Shown here piece after piece: positions 51,084-58,364 of a DNA stretch of 64,000 nucleotides. Below the pieces are notes generated by a model. The model saw only the letters and a program-made list of their open reading frames with translations. It searched no databases and was not told the DNA's origin. Origin of the DNA: a virus. A program made the position numbers and the translations under genes. Location: IMG/VR virus record IMGVR_UViG_3300007734_000760, positions 62,001-126,000 of that record; one strand, given 5' to 3'. How positions within the stretch are numbered: the first letter of the stretch is position 1; each line of letters starts with the position of its first letter.

Positions 51084-51607
51084 TAAGCTGGTGTTTCTTT
51101 AGTTGGAGGTGTTTCTGGAGCGGATGATTCAGGTGCTGGTGCTTCTGCTTCAGGTGCAGGCGCAACTTCTGAAGTAGAATCTGTTGGTACTTCTTCTTTA
51201 ACTACTTCTTTAGCACCATAAGATAAAATTCTAGCTATAGCTTCAATACAGTTTTGTTCTTCACTTAAATTTAATAAATAATATCTTTTACCTTCTACTT
51301 TACTAATCCATGTTCTATCAGTATAAATTAAGTAAAATACTTGATCATTACCTAATATAATACGAAATGTTGTAGGACGTGGTGCTACCCACTCAATATC
51401 TTTTAAAAATAAATCAAATTGGGTTGTTAGTAATTTAACTAAAGCATCATATAATGTAGGGAATTTATTTAACACTGGGAATCGAGTATTGTCTAAAGAT
51501 ACAGCAGATGGATTATCTAAATCTATTTCATCTGATTTAGTATTAATTTTAGAATATACTTGTTTAACTAGTGTTTTAATTCTATTTTTAAATTCACTTT
51601 TAGTCAT
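51083..51607 (-). CDS. Hypothetical protein with Pro/Ala/Glu-rich tail
   Basis: A 174-residue protein starting MTKSEFKNRIKTLVKQVYSK, amphipathic but without a final L/I-x-E. The folded part (FPTLYDALVKLLTTQFDLFLKDIEW, FRIILGNDQVFYLIYTDRTWI, YYLLNLSEEQNCIEAIARIL) is followed by a 40-residue disordered tail (EVAPAPEAEAPAPESSAPE). The EVAPAP start of the tail resembles that of the Pro/Lys repeat protein at 44776. It joins both neighbours by one-base overlaps. Function unknown. Confidence 0.65.
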   Translation of the reverse strand: MTKSEFKNRIKTLVKQVYSKINTKSDEIDLDNPSAVSLDNTRFPVLNKFPTLYDALVKLLTTQFDLFLKDIEWVAPRPTTFRIILGNDQVFYLIYTDRTWISKVEGKRYYLLNLSEEQNCIEAIARILSYGAKEVVKEEVPTDSTSEVAPAPEAEAPAPESSAPETPPTKETPA

Positions 51608-52113
51608 TATGATTTTAATTTATTTATTACTTTTTTAACTAATTCATTAATTTGATTTTCACTTTCTGGAGGTATTATAGAATTATAATCTGTCATATCT
51701 AATGTTTTACCGTTTTGAGCTAATTTAATCATATTTTCAGTAGCTGAGTGTAAATCCATATCTGTTTTAGCATCTTCTCTTGCAAACTCCATAACACGAA
51801 TTAGTAATGGAATATCCATTGTAACAATATCTATAGGATTTTCTCCTACTGTTTTACGAGTTTTAACATAATTAGCTGAATCTATTTTAGGAGCAAATAA
51901 TGTTTTTTTAATTACTTCTTTGATTCGCTGTTGTTCATTTTTCATAGATTTACTTTTAGCTAATTTAATTGCTCTACCCCAAGCTACTTTTTCAGCATCG
52001 GGACCGTATTTATCTACAAAATCATCAACTTTTTGAAGATATCCACCAAAAATATCTTTAGCTATTGCTAATTCTCTAGTGGATAAGTCTTCAAAAAGGA
52101 TTGATTTTTTCAT
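51607..52113 (-). CDS. Hypothetical helical protein
   Basis: A 168-residue protein, MKKSILFEDLSTRELAIAKDIFGGYLQKVDDFVDKYG..., nearly all helical. The first ten residues contain L-F-E8, a weak leader candidate. AEKVAWGRAIKLAKSKS and KKTLFAPKIDSANYVK are basic. No family recognised. It begins one base after the stop of the small histone-like gene and overlaps the following gene by one base. Confidence 0.65.
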   Translation of the reverse strand: MKKSILFEDLSTRELAIAKDIFGGYLQKVDDFVDKYGPDAEKVAWGRAIKLAKSKSMKNEQQRIKEVIKKTLFAPKIDSANYVKTRKTVGENPIDIVTMDIPLLIRVMEFAREDAKTDMDLHSATENMIKLAQNGKTLDMTDYNSIIPPESENQINELVKKVINKLKS

Positions 52114-52114
52114 A

Positions 52115-52288
52115 TTACTTTACTTTCGCTTCAGCTACTGAGGCTTTGTTGTAAGCAGCGATTATTTTTTTCATTTCGCTTAATGCTTTACGAGCTCTAC
52201 CTTTAGCAGCTTTAGGTGTGTCTTCATGATTTACTTTAGCAGTTTCAAATAACTCACTAATTTTTGTAAATAGTTCTTGTGTGTTCAT
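52115..52288 (-). CDS. Histone H1/Hc1-like small basic protein
   Basis: A 57-residue protein I found by reading the minus strand: MNTQELFTKISELFETAKVN, then HEDTPKAAKGRARKALSEMK, then KIIAAYNKASVAEAKVK. The core TPKAAKGRARKALSEMKKIIAAYNKAS matches in pattern the KAAGTRARKASLEIEKLLKEFRKVS core of small histone-H1-like (Hc1) proteins of Bacteroidota. Such proteins bind DNA through Lys/Arg-rich helices. It lies in the leader-gene cluster, between the 168-residue and the 159-residue proteins. It could compact phage DNA or modulate host chromatin, and it supports a Bacteroidota host. Confidence 0.75.
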   Translation of the reverse strand: MNTQELFTKISELFETAKVNHEDTPKAAKGRARKALSEMKKIIAAYNKASVAEAKVK

Positions 52289-52319
52289 AGATTTGATTTA
52301 TTTATTGGTTTATATTGTT

Positions 52320-52799
52320 TTAAACATTAGATTGTTGTCCACCACCTAACATAATTTTATTTAAAAATTGAATCGTGTTACGAATTTGAGTTATTAATTT
52401 TTCATCATTAGATTTTAATGCTGAGTCATATGCTGACATTAAGTGACTATGAATATCTTTTTGTTCTGGGGTAATACTTTGGGGTGAAGCCATTGTGTCA
52501 CTTGTAGTAGGATTTTGAGGTATATCTAATGATGTATCTGCTGGTGGAGAAGTTTCGTCTGGTTTAGTTGGTACTTCAGGTATTTCCGCTTCTGGATCTT
52601 GAGGCATCACGTCTTTAGCTTTTTTCTTTTTAGCTTCATCTAAATCAAGTTCATCGATTTGAGGTGAATTATATTCATTTAAAATTATTTCTCTAATTTT
52701 TTCTTTCATTTGAGATTTAGTCATTTTATCTCCTATTGACTCTTTGATAAGTACTTTACCAAACGCCAACTTTTGCATATTTTCAAATTGATTATTCAT
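52320..52799 (-). CDS. Leader-bearing Pro/Asp-rich protein
   Basis: A 159-residue protein. It begins MNNQFENMQKLAFGKVLIKE (I-K-E20, the MQKLA form of the leader) and goes on to MTKSQMKEKIREIILNE (L-N-E42, the common form), so two leader types occur in a row. A long Pro/Asp/Thr-rich, probably disordered stretch (residues 60-110) leads to a C-terminal helical pair (DIHSHLMSAYDSALKSND). An ATATTTATAAT motif lies at 52809-52819. Function unknown. Confidence 0.65.
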   Translation of the reverse strand: MNNQFENMQKLAFGKVLIKESIGDKMTKSQMKEKIREIILNEYNSPQIDELDLDEAKKKKAKDVMPQDPEAEIPEVPTKPDETSPPADTSLDIPQNPTTSDTMASPQSITPEQKDIHSHLMSAYDSALKSNDEKLITQIRNTIQFLNKIMLGGGQQSNV

Positions 52800-52808
52800 T
52801 GTAGTTTT

Positions 52809-52819
52809 ATTATAAATAT
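52809..52819 (-). promoter_or_regulatory. ATATTTATAAT promoter-like motif
   Basis: Coding-strand motif 10 bases before the leader-bearing Pro/Asp-rich gene at 52320. Confidence 0.5.
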
Positions 52820-52826
52820 TGTGTTT

Positions 52827-53465
52827 TTATTTTCTATCATGTAAATAATCAGTTAATATTGTACCTATCGCGCCAGTTTTTTGTCTTAATAAAATCCATT
52901 CATCTAATGATAATATATGTTCCTTTTTATAATAAGACAAGGTTAAAGATGCAATAAAGTCATTATTTAAATCTTGTATAGATAACATATAAAAAGATTT
53001 AGTTTTATATTCTTTATTATGAACAGGAAATAATCCACAATCTACAGTATTATTTTTACAATTAGATATAGCAATTTCACCAGTATTATATAATGTTGAA
53101 AATACTTTAGGAAATAATGATACAGGAATATTTTGAAACATATCTTTTACTGATGGAGCATCACTTGTTGTTTGTTCATAAAATATACTAAACTTTTTAA
53201 TAGATTTACCTGTTGGATAAAAATTACCACCATTATGAAATTGAGAAATACATATTCTATCACATTCTAATTCTTTCATAAGTAATTCAAGTTGCATATC
53301 TACTTTTTCATCAATTTTAATTGATTCTCCTAACGCACAGGTATGTTTTTTATTTATAACTTTAACTTTAATAAATTCTACTATTATAGGAGATATTAAA
53401 GCTGTTATTAAAGCTGTCACTACAGTTATTAATGAAGCATTTATTGAAATTATAGAGTAAATCAT
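52827..53465 (-). CDS. Membrane-anchored GAF-like protein
   Basis: A 212-residue protein. Residues 8-33 are a membrane segment (INASLITVVTALITALISPIIVEF). The rest fits a GAF-like domain: MQLELLMKELECDRICISQFHNGG with NFYPTGKSIKKFSIFYEQ, then IPVSLFPKVFSTL, a Cys/Asn loop and FYMLSIQDLNNDFIASLTLSYYK. Similar one-TM plus GAF proteins occur in large marine phages, with no known ligand. It is likely in the host inner membrane with the domain in the cytoplasm. It overlaps the upstream gene by four bases (ATGA). Confidence 0.7.
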   Translation of the reverse strand: MIYSIISINASLITVVTALITALISPIIVEFIKVKVINKKHTCALGESIKIDEKVDMQLELLMKELECDRICISQFHNGGNFYPTGKSIKKFSIFYEQTTSDAPSVKDMFQNIPVSLFPKVFSTLYNTGEIAISNCKNNTVDCGLFPVHNKEYKTKSFYMLSIQDLNNDFIASLTLSYYKKEHILSLDEWILLRQKTGAIGTILTDYLHDRK

Positions 53466-54031
53466 TTTTTTAAATTTTGTAAGTATTTGATTGTTTCTTC
53501 TTTATTTTCTAATAACTTATTTTTAGTTAAACCAACCCAACGTTCTATATCACCAGCTTCAGTAATAAATGAATCATTAGAACTATTTATAACTTCATCC
53601 ATCCATATACTATAGTCTTTAATAGTATTATCTATATCTGAATTTATAATATTTTTTTCATATTCTTCCCACAACCCCAGTTTACGTAAATCTGTTTCAA
53701 AATCAATTTGACAATTAAAACATCTATTATATTGAATGTAAAATTGCTTGTCAAATTTATTTTTCATTAAATTAGAACAACAAGGACAAAATAATGGTAA
53801 TACTATTGAACGTTTTGCTTTATCTAATTTAGTTAAATTTTGTTTAATACCATTTTTAATAGTCCATGTACGATCATCTTCTTCCCATACATCTCCTTCT
53901 TCATGAAATTGTTTTTGTTTATCATAACCTATACTAGTGATAGTTTTATCACCATGTTTACCTTGAACTAAATTGCGAAGGCGTTGTATATCGTGTTGTT
54001 TAAAATCTTTTTTTAAAACTGATTCTTTCAT
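53462..54031 (-). CDS. Zinc-ribbon phage protein
   Basis: A 189-residue protein with two cysteine pairs, CPCC near residues 82-85 and CFNC at 104-107, making a likely zinc ribbon. Before it lie DIQRLRNLVQGKHGDKT, then YDKQKQFHEEGDVWEEDDRTWTIKNGIKQ, a stretch conserved in T4-like phages as I recall. The C-terminal half is helical (SIWMDEVINSSNDSFITEAGDIERWVG). Nucleic-acid binding is likely. It is coupled with the metallopeptidase-domain gene upstream and the GAF gene downstream. Confidence 0.75.
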   Translation of the reverse strand: MKESVLKKDFKQHDIQRLRNLVQGKHGDKTITSIGYDKQKQFHEEGDVWEEDDRTWTIKNGIKQNLTKLDKAKRSIVLPLFCPCCSNLMKNKFDKQFYIQYNRCFNCQIDFETDLRKLGLWEEYEKNIINSDIDNTIKDYSIWMDEVINSSNDSFITEAGDIERWVGLTKNKLLENKEETIKYLQNLKK

Positions 54032-55476
54032 TATAACTTAGGTTGTTTTTTTAATGTATAATCTTCATTAGTTAAAATTTCTTCTTTTTTAAGATTACTT
54101 AATATTTTATTTAAATTAGCGGTATCAGATAATGGAAATCTAATTGTAGTAGAATTAATTATATCTGGATGTAGTTCTGGTCTTGATCCAGTTTCTTTAT
54201 TTTGAGTAGCATAAAAATCTTTTACTAAATTATAATTTTTAGTAGTCTTTTTTAAAAATATAAATATTATTTTATTTTTATCATCACGTGTTTCATCAAA
54301 ATCAAGTGGACTAAGAGTTACTCCTTTTTCTCTTCCAAAACTAGCTAACTTTTTATATAGTTCACGACCATTTTCTTGATATGTTTTAATATTAGTAGCG
54401 TTTGAAACTGTAGGTTCGCCAAATATTGTTTTTTCAAAGTTTTTATAATTTTCACTTTTATTAGTAAACGCACCAACAAAATATTTTGGATCCATTAATT
54501 TACTTTTTAACTCTTCAGCGTTAATATTATCAGTTAAAATTTCAAGTTCCCACTCGTTTTCTGTACTAGTATTACTAAATGTAGGTTCTTCATTTTCATT
54601 TATATTATTTTTAATTTTATCTTCCCAATTTCTAAGACATATATTACCTTTTAAATATGCTTCTTTTTCTAGTTCTTCTAATTCATCTCCTTCATTAGTA
54701 TTAGTAGTATGAATATTTTGTAATCTACCTTCATTATCTTGTATACGATGAATCATTTCATGAGCATATGAGCGTAATATATCTTTTGGGAGACGATTCA
54801 TTGTATATAATGTAATTGAACAATCATTTGGATCATAATGTGCTGTTTTACCTAAAATATTAGATGCGTTTTTAGAATCGTTGTTTATTAATTTTAATTT
54901 AGGTAAAGGTTTAATGTCCATACCTTTATTAATCATATACTTAGTTAATGATTTTATTGCTTCTTTTAAATTAATAGGAATATTTGATTTCATTTCATTA
55001 ATTGGTTCATTAATGTTGTAGTATAGTTTAACTGCTTTAATAGCATATTCAGCAGCATAAGCACCAGCAGCAGCAGCATAAGCAGCATCAGCAGCAGCAT
55101 AAGCAGCATCAGCAGCATAACCATAAGCAATATTGCCAGCGGCATTTATAATAAACGTTTTAGCGGCATAAAAAGCGGCATTTATATTTTCTTTTGTTAG
55201 GTCAGCTAAACACGCTTTAGCAGCCTCTATTGCTTTACGAGGACGATTATCGTTTGGATATTTTTCTTCAAAAATATGTAAAACTATTTCAGCACATTGA
55301 ATTGCTAAAGATAGTTTTTCTTTAGCATCTCGAGATGCTAATATTCTAGATTGAAGAGATAAGAGTTGAGGAAGTGGTGAAGGTTTAAATACTTTGATTT
55401 CGTTAATATATTTTAATGAAGATATCATTTTATCTTTAAGTAATTCTTCTGTTAAGATATTTATTAAATTTTTCAT
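54031..55476 (-). CDS. Leader-bearing protein with Imm5-like module and metallopeptidase motif
   Basis: A 481-residue protein. The leader region is MKNLINILTE (L-T-E10) and continues to KYINE26, after which comes IKVFKPSPLPQLLSLQSR. Residues 45-155 are the Imm5-like module: KLSLAIQCAEIVLHIFEEKYP, RPRKAIEAAKACLADL and the alanine-rich GYAADAAYAAADAAYAAAAG. Next, near 232-255, comes LRSYAHEMIHRIQDNEGRL with HEMIH at 239-243, a zinc metallopeptidase-type motif. The final third is a separate domain of unknown kind. A hairpin terminator-like element precedes it. It might act on host proteins if injected; unproven. Confidence 0.7.
   Translation of the reverse strand: MKNLINILTEELLKDKMISSLKYINEIKVFKPSPLPQLLSLQSRILASRDAKEKLSLAIQCAEIVLHIFEEKYPNDNRPRKAIEAAKACLADLTKENINAAFYAAKTFIINAAGNIAYGYAADAAYAAADAAYAAAAGAYAAEYAIKAVKLYYNINEPINEMKSNIPINLKEAIKSLTKYMINKGMDIKPLPKLKLINNDSKNASNILGKTAHYDPNDCSITLYTMNRLPKDILRSYAHEMIHRIQDNEGRLQNIHTTNTNEGDELEELEKEAYLKGNICLRNWEDKIKNNINENEEPTFSNTSTENEWELEILTDNINAEELKSKLMDPKYFVGAFTNKSENYKNFEKTIFGEPTVSNATNIKTYQENGRELYKKLASFGREKGVTLSPLDFDETRDDKNKIIFIFLKKTTKNYNLVKDFYATQNKETGSRPELHPDIINSTTIRFPLSDTANLNKILSNLKKEEILTNEDYTLKKQPKL
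55060..55135 (-). repeat. Alanine-coding triplet repeat tract
   Basis: An interrupted run of plus-strand AGC triplets, with ATA and ATC units mixed in, encoding the AADAAYAAADAAYAAAA stretch of the Imm5-like module. Slippage would change length in steps of three and keep the frame. Confidence 0.7.
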
Positions 55477-55485
55477 GTTTAATTG

Positions 55486-55510
55486 ATAAAAGACTTAGAT
55501 AGTCTAAGTC
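55486..55510 (-). terminator. Terminator-like hairpin after RecB-like gene
   Basis: Stem GACTTAGA / TCTAAGTC (8 pairs, three-base loop) followed on the coding strand by TTTT and ATCAATT. It lies between the PD-(D/E)XK gene and the leader-bearing metallopeptidase-domain gene. Confidence 0.6.
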
Positions 55511-55539
55511 CCTTATAAATATTAAAAGTATACGAAAAT

Positions 55540-56328
55540 TTATGATTTTAGTTTAACTGTTGTAGGAAATTTATTAAACGATGGTTCATTATGAGTATTT
55601 TCTAATTTATATATATCATATATTTTAGTAAATAAACTCCAGTTTTCTTCAAGTGGACGTGGGGAAGTTGATATTTCCCATCCTTTACCTTGAATGTTAG
55701 TACCTTTTTTATCTGGTCCACGTTTAGATGATTTTAACCATATTACACCAGTATTTTTTATTTTAGATTCATGATTTTCATTCCAACAGGTAGTGTAAGC
55801 TGCTAACTGTAAATCATATGATGTGTGTAAACTGTTTGATGTTTTAATGTCTAATATCCATAATTCATCTTTTAATTTAACAACTAAGTCACAAGTGCCA
55901 GCTATTTTGTGTTCATGTGAAAACAAATGAATTTCACTTTCAATAAGTTCTGGTTTTTCTGTTTCCCAAAATTCAACAAATTTAAGCAACATTTGCCAAA
56001 CATGTAATGAATAAAGAGCATTACCTTTATCATCTAACCAATCAAGTTTTTCACCTGTTAAGTATCTTTCAATTAAACTATGAGTTTGAGTACCATCATC
56101 TGCTGATTTTTTAGCTATGAATTCAGCATTGTGTCCTACATCTTTTAACCAATTTTCAAAAAATTTACCTTTAGGAAAGTACTGTAAAATACTTGTTACT
56201 GAGGGATAATACAAATCTCCATGTTTATAAAATCTATTATCTAAAAAATTAATTTGATTACTTTTACTATCTACTTCAAGTAATCGTTTGATACCTTTAC
56301 TATGTATCGAGTTTCCTTTTTCTATCAT
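55540..56328 (-). CDS. RecB/Cas4-like PD-(D/E)XK exonuclease
   Basis: A 262-residue nuclease-type protein. The PD-(D/E)XK core is visible: GTQTHSLIERYL (His83), KIAGTCDLVVKL (Asp147), LWILDIKTSN (Asp160, Lys162) and YDLQLAAYTTCW (QLAAY, 174-178). This His-...-GxxD-...-DxK-...-QxxxY order is that of RecB/Cas4-family nucleases. In phages it is often a recombination or replication nuclease. The start overlaps the primase stop (ATGA), so both act in the replication block. A promoter-like TTATAAATATT lies after the stop. Confidence 0.88.
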   Translation of the reverse strand: MIEKGNSIHSKGIKRLLEVDSKSNQINFLDNRFYKHGDLYYPSVTSILQYFPKGKFFENWLKDVGHNAEFIAKKSADDGTQTHSLIERYLTGEKLDWLDDKGNALYSLHVWQMLLKFVEFWETEKPELIESEIHLFSHEHKIAGTCDLVVKLKDELWILDIKTSNSLHTSYDLQLAAYTTCWNENHESKIKNTGVIWLKSSKRGPDKKGTNIQGKGWEISTSPRPLEENWSLFTKIYDIYKLENTHNEPSFNKFPTTVKLKS

Positions 56329-57278
56329 ATTGTTTTTAATTTATTCTCAATTAAGTTTGAGAAGGTTAGTGGTAATGTTTTTTGAATAAGATTAGTAAAT
56401 TTTTCAAATCCCATATCAGAAGGATCTTTTTCATTTATGTCTACTAAATAAACTTCTTTACCCTCATTCATTAGTGTTTCACAAAAGTTTAAAGCTTGTT
56501 TAATAGCATCCTTGTCTAAAGCTATGTATATTTTTTCAACTGATGAGTTAATGATTTTTTTCATTAATTCAGGTTGAATGTTTTTACCTAATAAAGGAAT
56601 AGCATTACGTTTAATAGCTATAGCATCAAATATACCTTCACATAAAACAAGAGGTACATTCCAATTTATAAATAATTCTAATCCAATTATGTCTCTTGAC
56701 ACATCTGGATTTTTATATTTTATTTTAGAATTTTTATTAAAACTGCGTGATGTAAAGTAATTTAAATTACCGTTTGAATCATATGATGGTAATATAATCA
56801 TATTAGAATAAACGCCAAATTCACAGTATCCTATATTATATTTAAGTATATCGATTTTATTAATACCTCGTTTATTTAAATAATGTATGGCTTGTTTAGC
56901 GGTAAGATTACTTGGTGGATTTAATAAAGATATAAATTCTATAGGTAAAGATACTCTTTTAAGTGTTGTTTCTTGGCGATTATCTTTAGGTGATGATTTA
57001 ATTAAAAATCTTAATTCATTTACTTTATCTGAATCAGCCTCTATTTTTTTAAATAATGTAGTTAGTTTTTTACCTCTAAATTGATCACAAACCCAACAAT
57101 GGTATGATTGAAAGTTAGAAGAAATCTCATCTAAATTAATTTCTAATTTTAGTTTAGTAGGATGACATCCTTTAGGACAAAAAAATGCTCTGTTACCTTT
57201 AGAAGTAGATTTAGATTTTCCTAATACCGATTCTAATAAATAAATTAGAGCACTATTTGTGTTTCCATTTATAACCAT
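56325..57278 (-). CDS. DnaG-type DNA primase, T4 gp61-like
   Basis: A 317-residue primase. A zinc-binding N-domain shows C34, C38-H39, C61 and C64 (FFCPKGCHP, then YHCWVCDQF). The TOPRIM core has LVLCEGIFDAIAIK (Glu215) and IYIALDKDA (Asp256, Asp258). The length is near T4 gp61 (342). It primes lagging-strand synthesis with a helicase, which lies outside this window. The ATG and the following codons (MVINGN) lie inside the last 26 bases of the homing endonuclease gene, so the start was probably recruited when the element arrived. The true N-terminus may once have been different. Confidence 0.88.
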   Translation of the reverse strand: MVINGNTNSALIYLLESVLGKSKSTSKGNRAFFCPKGCHPTKLKLEINLDEISSNFQSYHCWVCDQFRGKKLTTLFKKIEADSDKVNELRFLIKSSPKDNRQETTLKRVSLPIEFISLLNPPSNLTAKQAIHYLNKRGINKIDILKYNIGYCEFGVYSNMIILPSYDSNGNLNYFTSRSFNKNSKIKYKNPDVSRDIIGLELFINWNVPLVLCEGIFDAIAIKRNAIPLLGKNIQPELMKKIINSSVEKIYIALDKDAIKQALNFCETLMNEGKEVYLVDINEKDPSDMGFEKFTNLIQKTLPLTFSNLIENKLKTI

Positions 57279-57888
57279 AAGCTGTTTTTTGTTTTTTTAA
57301 GCAACAATCTGCTATGTTTCTACTAGTTCTTTTTTTATCCGTTCTGGTATTCTCTTCAGCTTCAGAAGCAGTAATCCATTCTTTTATAAAATTTTCTTGT
57401 AAATCATATTGTAAAACAGGTTTACCTTTAGTATTTTTAGTATTCTCAGAAATTTTTCTTTTCCAATTTTCAGAAATTTTTCTTCCTATTAATGATTTAC
57501 TTATGTTTGTTTTCCAATTTTTAGTTAATATTCTTTCACTTTTATGGATTTCAGAAATTAATTTTTTAGTATTTTCTTTCATCGGTTTAGATAAACCTGT
57601 ATGTGTTTTACTTATTAATTTTTTAGTTTTAATACTGTGATGTGTAACACCCCCACCCCCACTATTTTTATTTTCTAATTTAAAATTCCAACTTTTAAAT
57701 AAACTTATATAATGTTTTTCCCAAAATTTCCAATCTTTAGTTAAAACTATATCTAATAAAACTATATTTACTCCGTTTTGAAATTTATGATGATTAGATA
57801 ATCTTTGTCTTAAAGAACATGATGTTTTTCCTATATAAAACGGAATATTATCTTTTTCTAAAAAATATATTTTAGTTAAAACATCCAT
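57253..57888 (-). CDS. GIY-YIG homing endonuclease
   Basis: A 211-residue mobile endonuclease. The GIY-YIG domain: IYFLEKDNIPFYIGKTSCSLRQRLSNH (residues 7-33), then WKFWEKHYISLF. Next come NUMOD3-like repeats (TKKLISKTHTGLSKP, GRKISENWKRKISE) and a NUMOD1-like unit (VLQYDLQENFIKEWITASEA) that ends in YGYKWKHK. The C-terminal unit and the last codons are almost the same as in the enzyme at 38217, although the middle differs. It sits directly upstream of the primase gene and overlaps its start. Confidence 0.9.
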   Translation of the reverse strand: MDVLTKIYFLEKDNIPFYIGKTSCSLRQRLSNHHKFQNGVNIVLLDIVLTKDWKFWEKHYISLFKSWNFKLENKNSGGGGVTHHSIKTKKLISKTHTGLSKPMKENTKKLISEIHKSERILTKNWKTNISKSLIGRKISENWKRKISENTKNTKGKPVLQYDLQENFIKEWITASEAEENTRTDKKRTSRNIADCCLKKQKTAYGYKWKHK

Positions 57889-57924
57889 ATAATTAATATA
57901 AATAAAAATTTTAAATAAGCCTAA

Positions 57925-58359
57925 TTAAAAATCTCTTCTATGAAATTTTGCTAGAATATTATCGTTATAACTGTCAATGAACAATACATCTTCTTTAACT
58001 TGATGCATTACCTCATAATATGTTAATTGTTTTTTTGTTTTGCAGATTGTTAAGATTTCTCTTTTAAATTTATCTTCACCTAATGATTTAACATCGTTTA
58101 AAAGAGGTTTACAACTACCCCAATATGTTAACCAATTTGATTCAGATATAATTAATTTTGTAGATGGTGTTCTACCACGTTGTGTTGGTAAAGCAGCAAT
58201 TTCTTTTTTACCTAGTTTTTTATTAATTTTTGATAAAAGTTGTTTTTTACCTATATATGATTTACCATTTACTAAATTAGTAATTCGATAAACATATCCA
58301 AATGTGCCTTCAGGGAAATCTTCTGTTTTTTCTATAACTTTATTTTCGTATAACCACAT
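57925..58359 (-). CDS. GIY-YIG nuclease, conserved T4-like type
   Basis: A 144-residue protein with FGYVYRITNLVNGKSYIGKKQLLS (the GYVY...SYIG core), WLTYWGSCKPLLNDVKSLGEDKFKREIL and YYEVMHQVKEDVL. This compact form is conserved in many T4-like phages and often annotated as SegE-like or as a GIY-YIG endonuclease. Unlike the two homing enzymes it lacks NUMOD repeats and does not interrupt a gene. It may be a resident DNA-processing nuclease. It starts five bases after the stop of the small leader-bearing gene upstream. Confidence 0.85.
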   Translation of the reverse strand: MWLYENKVIEKTEDFPEGTFGYVYRITNLVNGKSYIGKKQLLSKINKKLGKKEIAALPTQRGRTPSTKLIISESNWLTYWGSCKPLLNDVKSLGEDKFKREILTICKTKKQLTYYEVMHQVKEDVLFIDSYNDNILAKFHRRDF

Positions 58360-58364
58360 TTTAT

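Noticed and set aside
57925-58359. The compact GIY-YIG protein as a third homing endonuclease
   Set aside because: It lacks NUMOD modules and does not interrupt a gene; the same compact form is conserved in T4-like phages, so I treat it as a resident nuclease.
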